Of a stretch of DNA of 20,431 bases, positions 1 to 8,790 are shown in pieces. Position 1 is the first letter of the stretch. Each line of letters begins with the position of its first letter. Source of the DNA: UBA2658 sp964617335 (GTDB taxonomy: Bacteria > Bacillota > Clostridia > Oscillospirales > Oscillospiraceae); contig CAZTXG010000030.1 of the NCBI GenBank assembly GCA_964617335.1, forward strand, positions 1-20,431. Reading direction: 5' to 3'. The position numbers and the translations under genes were made by a program. The notes beneath the pieces were generated by a model. The model had not been told where the DNA came from. It saw nothing but the letters and a program-made list of their open reading frames with translations, and did no database searches.

Positions 1-13
1 GATTTAAATATAT

Positions 14-979
14 ATGCCGCTATGGCGCTTTGCGCCAGGGCATAAGGTCCCTAAAAGTCAGCTTTTTATGGGCGCTCCAGTAAGCATCAGCCTTGGCTAT
101 TTAGAGGCTGTGGAGCTGGTTTTTGTGGGCTTTGTGGCGGCGGTGGCCTTTGGTTATGCACCGGAGGGACTTCCTTATATTGAAGTTACGGCTATGGATA
201 TTAAAAGCATTATGATGGGCGGAACCTATTCTTATCAGCTGGCCGCCAAGTCCTACAGTGAGGCCGTTGAGGAGGTTTTCCGCAGAACCGGCTATGAAAA
301 GCTAAGCTCTGCCGGTGGTATTACAAGCCTTGAAATTGAGGATACCCCCGATAAAAAGGCCGGCGGCGGCGACGAAAACAAGGCCAGTGCCGACACCATA
401 GAGATGACGGCGGAAAGTGACTATGAATTTGTGGTAAAGGCCGCAAAAAAGTATAACTATGAGTTTTTTATAGACAGGGGCGTTGTTCGCTTTCGCAAGG
501 CAAAAAGCATTTTGGATGCCCTTGCGGAGATTGGCATTGGCAGCGGCATTCTAAGCTTTCACACGGAATACAGCATCACAGGTCTTGTGGGTAAAATAGA
601 AGCCCGCGCCATGGACGCAGGTCAGGGAAAGCTTATAAGCTCTGAAAAAAAGCGGGAGGGAACTATATCCACCTCCGGCAAGGCCGAGGGACTTATAGGT
701 AAGGCCGCAAAGGTGTATATAGACCCAACTATAAAAAACACCGATGACGCCGATGCCAGAGTTTCCTCTCTTATGGAGCAAATGAGCTATAGGCTTGGCT
801 CTTTAGAGGCCGAATGTGTTGGCATTCCTGAGTTGGTTCCCGGCCGGTTTATAAAGGTTTCCGGCATGGGAGCGCCTGCGGATAACGACTTTTACATAAG
901 CTCTGTCACCCACGAAATTATGATGGAAGGCGGCTTTCGCACAAGACTTTCCGGCTGTGCCAACAAAATGATAAGCTAA
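14..979 (+). CDS. gp27/gpD-like contractile tail hub protein, 5' end probably incomplete
   Basis: The product is related to the phage late-control gpD / T4 gp27 / N-terminal Afp8 family, which forms the trimeric hub between the inner tube and the spike. Visible family traits are the barrel-like stretch MGAPVSISLGY, FVGFVAAV and IEVTAMDIKSIMMGG, then SYSEAVEEVF, a central stretch (SDYEFVVKAAKKYNYEFF), and a C-terminal barrel ending PGRFIKVSGMGAP...FYISSVTHE. The open frame gives 321 aa, but an in-frame TAA lies at 5-7, neither the ATG at 14 nor the ATG at 68 has a recognisable ribosome binding site, and the N-terminal strands usually preceding this barrel are absent. Either the gene starts upstream in another frame (frameshift or sequence error) or it is a short variant. 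It is followed after 56 bases by the spike gene. Family assignment is fairly sure; the start is not. Confidence 0.7.
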   Translation: MPLWRFAPGHKVPKSQLFMGAPVSISLGYLEAVELVFVGFVAAVAFGYAPEGLPYIEVTAMDIKSIMMGGTYSYQLAAKSYSEAVEEVFRRTGYEKLSSAGGITSLEIEDTPDKKAGGGDENKASADTIEMTAESDYEFVVKAAKKYNYEFFIDRGVVRFRKAKSILDALAEIGIGSGILSFHTEYSITGLVGKIEARAMDAGQGKLISSEKKREGTISTSGKAEGLIGKAAKVYIDPTIKNTDDADARVSSLMEQMSYRLGSLEAECVGIPELVPGRFIKVSGMGAPADNDFYISSVTHEIMMEGGFRTRLSGCANKMIS

Positions 980-1022
980 GCTTCCATAAACCTTTGTTCT
1001 TTATCCCGCCGTTTTTTGACAA

Positions 1023-1028
1023 AAGGAG
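1023..1028 (+). promoter_or_regulatory. Ribosome binding site fixing the spike gene start
   Basis: AAGGAG lies 7 bases before the ATG at 1036. It favours that start over the upstream in-frame ATG at 994, which has no such site and would add 14 residues of atypical sequence (MFFIPPFFDKRRNY). Confidence 0.85.
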
Positions 1029-1035
1029 AAACTAT

Positions 1036-1857
1036 ATGGCTCTTTACGATATTATAGACGAGATAAGCGAACGTCAGGTGACAAAAACGGAAACCGGCGA
1101 CACCAGAGTTTCCGGTGTCCTGCTTGGTTTAGTCTCAAAAAACTACGATAAAGATATGCCCGGAAGAATTTGTGTCACCATCCCGGCTAGGGACAAAGAC
1201 GCAAACGAGCTTCAATGGGCAAAGGTTTCCATGCCATCTTCCGGCTCAGCCTGGGGTCACTATTTTCTGCCGGAGGTTGGGGATCAGGTTCTTTTGGCCT
1301 TTGAAGGCGGAAACATTGAAAAGCCCTATGTTATAGGCTGCGTTCCAAAGGATACCGATAAATTTCTGACCCAGTCTGCAGATGAAAATAACCGCACAAA
1401 GCGCATTGTTACAAAGCACGGCAGCATGATAAGCTTTGACGACTCTCCCGACGACAAAGACGGGCTGAAAGACAAAATCTGCATCCAGACGGCAGATAAG
1501 GCCCACACCATACTTATGGACAATGAGGCCAAAAAAATTCGCATTTCCGACAAGAAAGACGAAGATTACATTGAGATGAAAACAGAGGAAGGCTCCGGCT
1601 CTCTCACCATTAAAATTAAAAGCAAGGTAAGCATTCTGGTGGGTGATTCGATAAAGCTTGTTTTAAACGGCGACAGCGGAACCGTGAAAATAGAGTCCAA
1701 AAAGTTCACTGTGGAAGCCGGCGACCAGATTACCATGAAAACTGACGGGATGCTTAAGCTTGAAGGGGGCACCATCTCCCAGTCGGCCACCTCTGCCTTT
1801 AAGGCCGAAAGCAGCGGCTCTGTTAAAATCGGCGGTGCGCCTATCACCATAGGCTAG
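1036..1857 (+). CDS. gpV/gp5-like baseplate spike protein
   Basis: This 273-aa protein is a baseplate assembly protein V / T4 gp5-type central spike, corresponding to the C-terminal half of Afp8 or VgrG. Residues of about 25-110 form the OB-fold: GLVSKNYDKDMPGRICVTIP, an LQWAKVSMPSSGSAWG segment and FLPEVGDQVLLAF...YVIGCV are classic for this family. After a linker (KRIVTKHGSMISFDDS) the C-terminal half is strand-rich with recurrent K/I alternation (IKIKSKVSILVGDSIKLVLN, TVKIESKKFTVEAGDQITMK), as expected of an intertwined beta-helix needle, ending VKIGGAPITIG. The start at 1036 is chosen because of its ribosome binding site. Hub and spike are separate genes here rather than one Afp8-like fusion. 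No lysozyme domain is visible. Confidence 0.88.
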   Translation: MALYDIIDEISERQVTKTETGDTRVSGVLLGLVSKNYDKDMPGRICVTIPARDKDANELQWAKVSMPSSGSAWGHYFLPEVGDQVLLAFEGGNIEKPYVIGCVPKDTDKFLTQSADENNRTKRIVTKHGSMISFDDSPDDKDGLKDKICIQTADKAHTILMDNEAKKIRISDKKDEDYIEMKTEEGSGSLTIKIKSKVSILVGDSIKLVLNGDSGTVKIESKKFTVEAGDQITMKTDGMLKLEGGTISQSATSAFKAESSGSVKIGGAPITIG

Positions 1858-1935
1858 GCATAAAACCATAGCAGCCGAAGTCTTTTTCATATTAAGTTTT
1901 GCAAACCACCTCTTTTATAAGGGAGGAAGTCTAAT

Positions 1936-2355
1936 ATGCAGCAGGATTTTTTAGGAACCGGAATAAAATTCCCCCCTCGGGTAGACCCGGGAACGGGGCG
2001 CTTTGCCATGGCTTTCGGTGCTCAGAGCGTTAAGGAATCTATATACCTTATTTTAATGACAAACCGCGGTGAGCGCTGGCTGGAGCCGTCTTTTGGCAGC
2101 AACCTTATGAGCTATACCTTCATGGATATTTCCGTCACCACCCTTTCTATAATGTCGGATAACATAAGGAATCTGATACTTTCTCAGGAGCCCCGTGTTT
2201 CTGATGCTACTGTTGAGATTGATGCCCAGTCCAGAGAGGGCTGCCTCATTATTCTTATAAATTATATGCTTGCGGGAACAAATGGCCAAGGCAACATGGT
2301 GTTTCCTTTTTACCTGAATGCGGCAAGGGAGGAGCAGACAGATGAAACATTCTAA
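1936..2355 (+). CDS. gp25-like baseplate wedge protein (Afp9-like)
   Basis: The 139-aa product matches the T4 gp25 / phage gpW / Afp9 family, which sits in the inner baseplate and nucleates sheath assembly. Diagnostic pieces are FLGTGIKFPPRVDPGTGRFA near the N-terminus, SIYLILMTNRGERWLEPSFGSNL, and the QEPRV motif (the conserved EPR of gp25). A GGGAGG ribosome binding site (1921-1926) precedes the ATG. The 78 bases before it hold no further gene. Its last 14 bases overlap the start of the next gene, pointing to translational coupling of gp25 and the wedge protein. Length is normal for the family. Confidence 0.93.
   Translation: MQQDFLGTGIKFPPRVDPGTGRFAMAFGAQSVKESIYLILMTNRGERWLEPSFGSNLMSYTFMDISVTTLSIMSDNIRNLILSQEPRVSDATVEIDAQSREGCLIILINYMLAGTNGQGNMVFPFYLNAAREEQTDETF
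2325..2334 (+). promoter_or_regulatory. Ribosome binding site inside gp25 gene, fixes start of first wedge gene
   Basis: AAGGGAGGAG lies inside the 3' end of the gp25-like gene, 7 bases before the ATG at 2342. It supports that start over the earlier in-frame codon at 2318 and implies coupled translation. Confidence 0.85.
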
Positions 2356-5300
2356 CGGCCCTCTTATTGACCCTCGGGGAGTAAGTCAGCTGCGGGAGCG
2401 CTTTGCAGAGCTTTCCGCCTCCTATGTGCCAGAATGGCGCTTTGATCCGGAAAGTCCCGATGCCGGCACCGCCTTAGCCCTTATTTTCATAAACCAAATG
2501 GCGGATAACATAGGAAGGCTAAACAGGCTCTATGGCAAATACCACACGGAATTTGCAAACCTTGTGGGGGTTAACCTCTTGCCTGCCGTGCCTGCCCGGG
2601 GCATTGCCGTTTTGCAGCTTGCCTCGGACACTGTTGAGGGGGTTGCCCTTGCCTCCGGCGCAAAGCTTTTAGGCCAGGGTAAAAATGGCGAGAGCATAAT
2701 TTTTGAAACTTTAAGTGATATTTACGTCACCGGCGCAAGGCTTCGCGACCTTGTTGCAATCTCCCCCCGTCTTGGAAAGATTATCCCCATTATGAATGGG
2801 CCGCAGCCTGCAAGGCTGCTTTCTGTTACGGCTTCTTCCGGAGAAGAAGCCCCCCTTGAGGAAATTTCCTACTCCCCTGCCCCCTTTTCACCCTTTGACT
2901 TTGATAATGATGGCATAGAAAAAAATGCAGTCCTCATATACCACAGCAGCATCCTTAGAGCGGGTCAAGGTATGAGCATACGGATAAAGGCCCTGTCTAA
3001 AGATGGCAAAAACCTTGCGGAAGACTTTGCAAACCCTGAGGAATATGAGCTTTTGCTATACAGCGAAAATGGCTTTGTAACACCTGACAGCGTTTCCCTT
3101 GAAGATGGAGCCTTAAGCTTATCCCACAAAGATGAGAGTAAATTCTTGGATGACGGCGGCTATGTTTTGTGCATAGAAAAGAAAACTGCCCCTCAGGATG
3201 ATATAATTTTATCCGAAGTCCGCCTTTGCACCCTTTGCGGCGAAACTCCTCCCGCTTTTGTTATGCATAACAGCGACGAGCAGCTTGTGGATAAGTTTTT
3301 ACCCTTCGGGGAAACGGCCGCCCTTTACGACGAGTGCTATATAGGTGACGACAGGCTGTTTTCCCAGCAGGGAGCCGATATAAACCTAAGCTTTCATCTG
3401 TCTAGCCAGCAAAAGCTTGTGACATTCACTCCAAAGCAGGAGGAGGCAGAGCTTAAGGTTATAAAGCGCAAGCCCCGTGCCATTTTGTTTGACACGGCAG
3501 ACACCTGCCCTGAAAAGGTGTCTTTTGAATACTACAATGGCATCGGCTGGAAAAACCTTAGCCTTAAAAGCGAGCTTTCCTCCCTTTTTGACGGCAGCTT
3601 TGAAGGCACATTTAACATAGACTTTGTCTGCCCCGATGACTGGCAGCCTATTACAAACGGCGGCTTTTCCGCCCGTATGCTGCGTATGCGCATTCTGCAA
3701 GCGGATAATTGCTATCTTCAGCCCTGCATACACACAATGCCTGTCATCACAGACCTGCGCATAAAATGCAGCTATGAAGGCGAGTGGAAGCTGCCCCAAA
3801 GGCTTGAAACAATTTGCGGCACCATAAAAAGAAACCTTACAGACAAGGTTTTGTCAAGGAAGGACTTTCCCGCCTTTTCTCCCCTGCCCTACGGCTGTGA
3901 CGCTGTTTATATGGGTCTTGACGAAAAGCCAAAGGGTGCCCCTGTGAGTTTTCTTTTTGACATGGCGGAAAGTGTTTTGCCAAACACCTCTCCTTTGACC
4001 CTTGAATACTCCACCATAAGCGGTTTTAAACCCCTTAAAGCCATAGACGGCACAAGGGGCCTTGCCCGTTCTGGGACTGTCCTTGTTTTGCCCCCTAACG
4101 ACTTTGCCGCCTTTCCTGTGGAGGGAGTTTCCCGCTTTTGGCTTCGCCTTACGGATACCAGCGGCCCTTCCCCAAAGCGCTCACGTTTTCGCCCTCTTAT
4201 AAAGCGGCTTCTTATGAACGCCGTTGATATAATAAACAGGGAGACCCTGCCCGAGGAAGACTTTTTCATAGATGTCAGCTCTCCCAATATGGTTTTTCCC
4301 CTTGCTGCTAAAAACGTGTATAAGGCAAAGGTATATGTAAGCGAAATGCCCCTGCACTCTCCTGCCGCCATGGAGCAAATGGCTAGACAAATGCCCGATA
4401 GGGTGCGGATTGTCTATGATTTTCTTGGAAACATCACCTCGTTTTTTGTTCTTTGGGACGAGGTTGAAAGCTTTGACGTTTCCCGCCCCGGCGACAGGCA
4501 CTACATAATAGACAGGGCGGAGAGCTCGGTTATATTCGGAGACGGTGTTCATGTTATGATTCCCCCTGCCCAAAGCGGAGCAGCCTTCACAGTTTCTGCC
4601 CTTTGCTGCGACGGTCAGGCGGGCAATCTTCCTGCCGAGGCTGTAAGTTCTGTTTTTGAAGGCGGGCTTTTCCTTGGGGAGGTTTATAACCCCATAGCCA
4701 CCTATGGCGGCAGCGACCTTGAGTCTGTAATGAGCGCTCAAAACAGGGCAGCCTCCATAGTCTGCGGCAGAAACTGCCTTGTCAGCGAGGTGGATTTTAT
4801 TCGGGAAATACACTCCTATTCTGATGCCATCGAAAAGGTTGCCTGTATTTCCGGTCTTGATATCTGGGGGAGGCAGTCCCCCGGCACCATCACCATTGCC
4901 GTTATGCTCTGTGATTATTCTGACGGTGCGCATTCCTTTGCAGGGCTTCACGATGGTCTAAAGGCAAGGCTTTTGTCCCGTTGTGAAGCCACGGTTTCAC
5001 CGGAGGATATGAACCTTTGCGAGCCTTCTTATGTTCGGGTTTCTGTGGACATTTGGATACAGGTGGAAAATGCCTCCCACTCCTTTGAGGCACAAAACCT
5101 TATCCTTGACAGCATAAGAGACTTTTTAGACCCCCTTGCCAGAGAGGGGCGTGAGGGCTGGGAAATGGGAGTTTTACCAACGGATACCCAGCTTCGGCAA
5201 ATGCTTCATTCTCTGCGCTTTGAAGGCCGCATAACAAAATTTATCGTAACCGCCCGCTATATAGACGAAAGCGGTGCCCACGAAACCGATCTTGACCATC

Positions 5301-5371
5301 TGCCTAAAAACCCCTTTTCCATTGCGATAAACGGAGAGCACCGTGTTTTTATGGAGCTGGATAACCACTGA
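2342..5371 (+). CDS. gpJ/gp6-like baseplate wedge protein, large (Afp11-like)
   Basis: This 1009-aa protein belongs to the baseplate J / T4 gp6-related group (Afp11-like, putative baseplate assembly proteins). It would build the wedge ring around the hub. The N-terminal region has the family signature YVPEWRFDPESPDAGTALAL, followed by FINQMADNIGRLNRLYGKYH and LVGVNLLPAVPARG. A long variable middle (about residues 130-730) carries several beta-rich repeats of tail-adaptor type. The C-terminal part has the J core: FGDGVHVMIPPAQSGA, the YGGSDLESV motif, LVSEVDFIREIHSY and a final barrel region (VSVDIWIQVEN, LPTDTQLRQMLHSLRF). It overlaps gp25 by 14 bases and is followed 17 bases later by a second, smaller J-type gene, the usual tandem order in eCIS loci. 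Confidence 0.9.
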   Translation: MKHSNGPLIDPRGVSQLRERFAELSASYVPEWRFDPESPDAGTALALIFINQMADNIGRLNRLYGKYHTEFANLVGVNLLPAVPARGIAVLQLASDTVEGVALASGAKLLGQGKNGESIIFETLSDIYVTGARLRDLVAISPRLGKIIPIMNGPQPARLLSVTASSGEEAPLEEISYSPAPFSPFDFDNDGIEKNAVLIYHSSILRAGQGMSIRIKALSKDGKNLAEDFANPEEYELLLYSENGFVTPDSVSLEDGALSLSHKDESKFLDDGGYVLCIEKKTAPQDDIILSEVRLCTLCGETPPAFVMHNSDEQLVDKFLPFGETAALYDECYIGDDRLFSQQGADINLSFHLSSQQKLVTFTPKQEEAELKVIKRKPRAILFDTADTCPEKVSFEYYNGIGWKNLSLKSELSSLFDGSFEGTFNIDFVCPDDWQPITNGGFSARMLRMRILQADNCYLQPCIHTMPVITDLRIKCSYEGEWKLPQRLETICGTIKRNLTDKVLSRKDFPAFSPLPYGCDAVYMGLDEKPKGAPVSFLFDMAESVLPNTSPLTLEYSTISGFKPLKAIDGTRGLARSGTVLVLPPNDFAAFPVEGVSRFWLRLTDTSGPSPKRSRFRPLIKRLLMNAVDIINRETLPEEDFFIDVSSPNMVFPLAAKNVYKAKVYVSEMPLHSPAAMEQMARQMPDRVRIVYDFLGNITSFFVLWDEVESFDVSRPGDRHYIIDRAESSVIFGDGVHVMIPPAQSGAAFTVSALCCDGQAGNLPAEAVSSVFEGGLFLGEVYNPIATYGGSDLESVMSAQNRAASIVCGRNCLVSEVDFIREIHSYSDAIEKVACISGLDIWGRQSPGTITIAVMLCDYSDGAHSFAGLHDGLKARLLSRCEATVSPEDMNLCEPSYVRVSVDIWIQVENASHSFEAQNLILDSIRDFLDPLAREGREGWEMGVLPTDTQLRQMLHSLRFEGRITKFIVTARYIDESGAHETDLDHLPKNPFSIAINGEHRVFMELDNH

Positions 5372-5388
5372 TATGGGGAGGTTAGCCT

Positions 5389-7515
5389 ATGCTTAGCAGC
5401 ATAAATCTAAATGACAAAAGCTATGAGGAGCTTCTTGCCGAGGCTCTGGCGCAAATACCCCTTTATACAGACGAGTGGACGAACTTTAACGTCTCTGACC
5501 CGGGTATTACAATGCTTCAAAATCTAACGGCCTTTAACGTCCTTCAGCAGGAGAGCATTTCCACAGTAAGCGACGCTATTCGCCGCAGGCTTTTGTCCCT
5601 TGCCGGCTACAGGGCCAAGGAAAACTGCCCTGCCTGCATCCTTGTTCAAAATCCTTCAGGAGAAAGTCTTTCCCTTCCCGCTCACTATCATCTTAAGGCA
5701 GGCTCCCTAAGCTTTGAAACTAAGGCTGCCTTAAGCACAAACCCCTGGTTTTTAAAGGCTGTATACACGGGAAAAACCGGTGATTACAGGGAGATTACAA
5801 GGCTTGTAAGCACAAAAAGCTCTGCCGCCGCCGCAATTTTCGGCGATGAGCCAAATGTGGAAAACGCCTTGTACTGCATCCTTGACACAGAGCCGGAGCC
5901 GGAGTCCGAGCTTGTTTTCTGGGCACAGGTTTCGGGAGACGAAAATCGTGCCCCCTTTTCAGGAGATGAAACAGACCCGAAATTTTCCCAAATAAGCTGG
6001 CAGTATTACACTGAAACCGGCTGGCAAGACATGGACTTTTACGACGGCAGCCGCTGTTTTCTCACAGACGGGGAAATTCGTCTGCGCTTTGGCAGCGCCC
6101 CTGCCGCCCTGTTTCCTGAAACAGACATCTACGGCCCTGCTGTGCGCTGCCGTCTTATTTCTCAGGAATATGACGTTCCCCCTCGGCTCCAGTCTCTTTC
6201 GGGAAATCTTTTTCCCATGTATCAGCAAACTACCAGCGCCGCTGTTTTTTCCCTTCCCGGTGATGACAGCGTTTCTGTTTTCAGCAGTCTTGCAGCTCTC
6301 GGCAACATTTTTGTATACTGCCGTGAGGAGCAGGGCGGTGACTATCTTCCCTATGCCGAGGCTCCGGAAAAATTCAGAGGCGGCGGCAGGTTTTATACCC
6401 TTTCAATTTTGGAAGACGGGCTGCAAATAAGCTTTGACTTAGAACGCTTTGGCTTTGCTCCCTTTGCCGGTGAAGATTCTGTCCTCCTTTGCTGTTACGA
6501 TAACGAAATGCTCCACCACAGGGCACTAGGTCCTGTTTACGGCTATGACAATCAGGAAATAAATCTGGAGCTTGTCTCCGGTTTGGTGCCGAAGGAGCTT
6601 GCCCTTCTGGTTCAGCTGCCCTCCCGCGAGGAGGGGGAAACTCCCCGTTTCCGTCTTGTTCGCCCCGACAGTGAGGATATGAACGAAATTTCCTATTCCG
6701 TCTTGTCCGAGGAGGGCAAAATTTTAATCCGCCGACCCACCTATGACGGAATTTGCAGCCTTTTTTTAGTCCAATGTGTTACGACCCATGGTCAGGCAGG
6801 AAATCTGCGCTCAGGCGCTGTTCTCCAGCTTTTGGGCGGCTATGACGGAACGGAGACAATAAGAGAGTTTTTCGTGCCCTCCAGTGGTTTTGGCGGTCAA
6901 AGCTTCGAAACGGCAGAGCAGCTTCGCCTGCGCTTTACAGGGGATATGCGCGGCTCCGGCTCTGCTGTTACGGCGGCTGATTATGAAGCCTTGGCAAAAT
7001 CCGCCCCCGGTCTGTGTGTTCATAAGGTAAAAGCCGTGGTTTTTCCCAAGGAAAACCTTGTAAAGCTTGTGGTAAAGCCTTATACTGATAAGCGGCGGCC
7101 GGAGCTTTCGCCCTTATACATAAGACAGCTTTCCGCTCATATGGAAAAACGACGTATGCTAACCACAAGAATCGAGCTTATACCCCCCCGTTATGTCCGC
7201 ATTGACCTTGACGCAAAAATCTTTGTAAAGCCGCATTTTGAAAAGGCCAGGGAGGAAATTATAAGCCTTCTCCAAAGCCTTTTGGATTATGAAACAAGTG
7301 ATGTTCCCTTTGGAAGCTGGGTTCGCTTCGGCGAAATTTACGGTGCTTTAAGCCGCCTGCCCTGTGTTTTGCGGGTGGATTCCCTGCGGCTGAAGCCTGA
7401 GGACAGGCAAAACCTCACAGTGGTGTCCTCGGACTTTAAGCTTTCTGACAATGCCCTTTGCTATCCGGGGGAAATTAATCTGGAGCTATCAAATCTTGTT
7501 TCAAAAAATAGATAA
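5389..7515 (+). CDS. Second gpJ-like baseplate wedge protein (Afp12-like)
   Basis: This 708-aa protein is the second J-type wedge protein. It opens with a segment common in eCIS baseplate proteins (YEELLAEALAQIPLYTDEWT, then NFNVSDPGITMLQNLTAFNV and AIRRRLLSLAGYRAKENCPA). Its C-terminal third has the J core: GQAGNLRSGAVLQ, LLGGYDGTETIREFF, SFETAEQLRLRFTGDMR, AVTAADYEALAKSAPG and a closing YVRIDLDAKIFVKPHFE...WVRFGEIYGALSRL stretch resembling the equivalent part of the preceding gene. GGGGAGG (5374-5380) precedes the ATG. It is probably the partner that pairs with the 1009-aa protein in each wedge. The stop is followed directly by an inverted repeat before the gpI-like gene. Confidence 0.88.
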   Translation: MLSSINLNDKSYEELLAEALAQIPLYTDEWTNFNVSDPGITMLQNLTAFNVLQQESISTVSDAIRRRLLSLAGYRAKENCPACILVQNPSGESLSLPAHYHLKAGSLSFETKAALSTNPWFLKAVYTGKTGDYREITRLVSTKSSAAAAIFGDEPNVENALYCILDTEPEPESELVFWAQVSGDENRAPFSGDETDPKFSQISWQYYTETGWQDMDFYDGSRCFLTDGEIRLRFGSAPAALFPETDIYGPAVRCRLISQEYDVPPRLQSLSGNLFPMYQQTTSAAVFSLPGDDSVSVFSSLAALGNIFVYCREEQGGDYLPYAEAPEKFRGGGRFYTLSILEDGLQISFDLERFGFAPFAGEDSVLLCCYDNEMLHHRALGPVYGYDNQEINLELVSGLVPKELALLVQLPSREEGETPRFRLVRPDSEDMNEISYSVLSEEGKILIRRPTYDGICSLFLVQCVTTHGQAGNLRSGAVLQLLGGYDGTETIREFFVPSSGFGGQSFETAEQLRLRFTGDMRGSGSAVTAADYEALAKSAPGLCVHKVKAVVFPKENLVKLVVKPYTDKRRPELSPLYIRQLSAHMEKRRMLTTRIELIPPRYVRIDLDAKIFVKPHFEKAREEIISLLQSLLDYETSDVPFGSWVRFGEIYGALSRLPCVLRVDSLRLKPEDRQNLTVVSSDFKLSDNALCYPGEINLELSNLVSKNR

Positions 7516-7558
7516 AAAGGCCTTGCAGCAGTCATAAATGCCGTAAAAAGCCTTTTTA
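7513..7558 (+). terminator. Intercistronic hairpin, possible partial terminator
   Basis: A perfect 9-bp inverted repeat, TAAAAAGGC (7513-7521) and GCCTTTTTA (7550-7558), surrounds a 28-base spacer between the second wedge gene and the gpI-like gene. The right arm carries five T, so it could act as a weak terminator that lowers expression downstream, or as an mRNA-stabilising hairpin. The stem is AT-rich and the loop long, so the function is uncertain. Confidence 0.35.
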
Positions 7559-7586
7559 GCGCCGGCTCCTTTTAAGGTGGTGTGTT

Positions 7587-8675
7587 ATGTCAGGCATAAT
7601 TAAAAAATACAGCTTTGGGAAAAACCGTCTCTCACGAAGCCTCATGCGGGGCTTTAGCCTCACAGATGAGGGCAGCCTTGTGACCTCCGGCAGGGCTTCC
7701 GTCCGACATATTTTCCTTGGCGGATTAGACGGGGCGGAAAACGGCCTTAACTGGGGCAGGCTGTCTTTTAAGCTTCAGTCAGAGGGGGACATGGCCCTTA
7801 CTCTGCGGGCAATGGCCTCGGACGACCCAATTTTTATCCGCAGCGGCACCTTAACAAAAATTGACGATTTTCTTTTAGACCCCGATATTACGGCAGATAT
7901 TAAAGAGCGCTTTTTCGACATGGCCGGCGGTCTTGAAGCAAACGGAGCGAAAGACGTTTTGCTTAATGGCATCTCCGGACGCTACCTCTACCTCTGGCTT
8001 AGTCTGGAAGGGGGGAAAAGCGCCAGCATTTCCGACCTTGCCGTTTTCACCCCCGGGGACAATTTCACAAAAACCTTCCCCGCCGTATACAGGACGGAAA
8101 ATGACTTTTTCAGCCGATATATGTCAGTTTTTTCAAGTCTTTACCATGAGCTTCAGGAAACTGTTGATAAGCTTCCCTCCTACCTTGACCCGGACTATGC
8201 CTCGGTTACGGCTTTAAGGCTTTTTTGCTCATGGCTGGGCATCGAAACCGAGGGCAGCCTTACAGATGAGGACAGCCTGCGCCGTGTTTTAAAGGCCGCT
8301 CCAAAGCTTTTGGCGGCAAAGGGCACGAAAAGCGCCATCGAGCTTGTTATAGAGCTTTTTATTGATGAGCCGTTTTATATTGTTGAAAGAAACCTTCTTA
8401 CAAAGCAGCAGGAGGACTCCAATATGTACGGCAGCTCCCCCTATGATTTTTCCATTCTCATAAATCGTGAGGCAGACGAAAGACTTCGCACCTGTCTTGA
8501 GTTTTTTATAAACCAATTTAAGCCCATAAGAAGCCGCTGCCGGATTATTTTCTTCGGCAGAGACAGCAGCCTTGACTCTTTCACCTACCTTGACTTTAAC
8601 GGCACTGTACTCCAAAGTCAGGCAGGGCTTCTTGACGGGGGCCAGTCCTTAAGCGGCTCCAGCTACCTTCAATAA
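7587..8675 (+). CDS. gpI-like phage tail protein of the eCIS baseplate
   Basis: The 362-aa product has a P2 gpI-related tail protein domain in its C-terminal half, as in putative tail proteins of phage-like clusters. The signature is TFPAVYRTENDFFSRYMSVF (from about residue 160), then YHELQETVDKLPSYLDPDYA, LRLFCSWLGIE, and LLAAKGTKSAIELVIELFI. The N-terminal 150 residues look beta-rich and probably face the adjoining wedge or a receptor-side partner. AAGGTGG (7574-7580) precedes the ATG. It is the last structural gene seen in this cluster; no tail fibre or chaperone gene follows it. It may close the wedge as gpI does in P2. Confidence 0.85.
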   Translation: MSGIIKKYSFGKNRLSRSLMRGFSLTDEGSLVTSGRASVRHIFLGGLDGAENGLNWGRLSFKLQSEGDMALTLRAMASDDPIFIRSGTLTKIDDFLLDPDITADIKERFFDMAGGLEANGAKDVLLNGISGRYLYLWLSLEGGKSASISDLAVFTPGDNFTKTFPAVYRTENDFFSRYMSVFSSLYHELQETVDKLPSYLDPDYASVTALRLFCSWLGIETEGSLTDEDSLRRVLKAAPKLLAAKGTKSAIELVIELFIDEPFYIVERNLLTKQQEDSNMYGSSPYDFSILINREADERLRTCLEFFINQFKPIRSRCRIIFFGRDSSLDSFTYLDFNGTVLQSQAGLLDGGQSLSGSSYLQ

Positions 8676-8775
8676 AAACACAGGGCCAAACCTTTCTTTC
8701 TAAATTCCCAATGCACAAGGTCTCGATTTTGTCCTTTTATTTTCGGGGGACTTTGGCTTGTCAGTTAATAAATTC

Positions 8776-8781
8776 AAGGAG
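8776..8781 (+). promoter_or_regulatory. Ribosome binding site fixing the STAS gene start
   Basis: AAGGAG sits 9 bases before the ATG at 8791 and favours it over the upstream in-frame TTG at 8758, which would add 11 residues not expected in a STAS domain. Confidence 0.85.
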
Positions 8782-8790
8782 CGTGTAAGT

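Noticed and set aside
3386..4951. Long minus-strand open frames opposite the first wedge gene (137, 154 and 256 codons)
   Set aside because: They lie within a clear 1009-aa baseplate gene, have no ribosome binding sites or recognisable domains, and reflect codon bias on the opposite strand.
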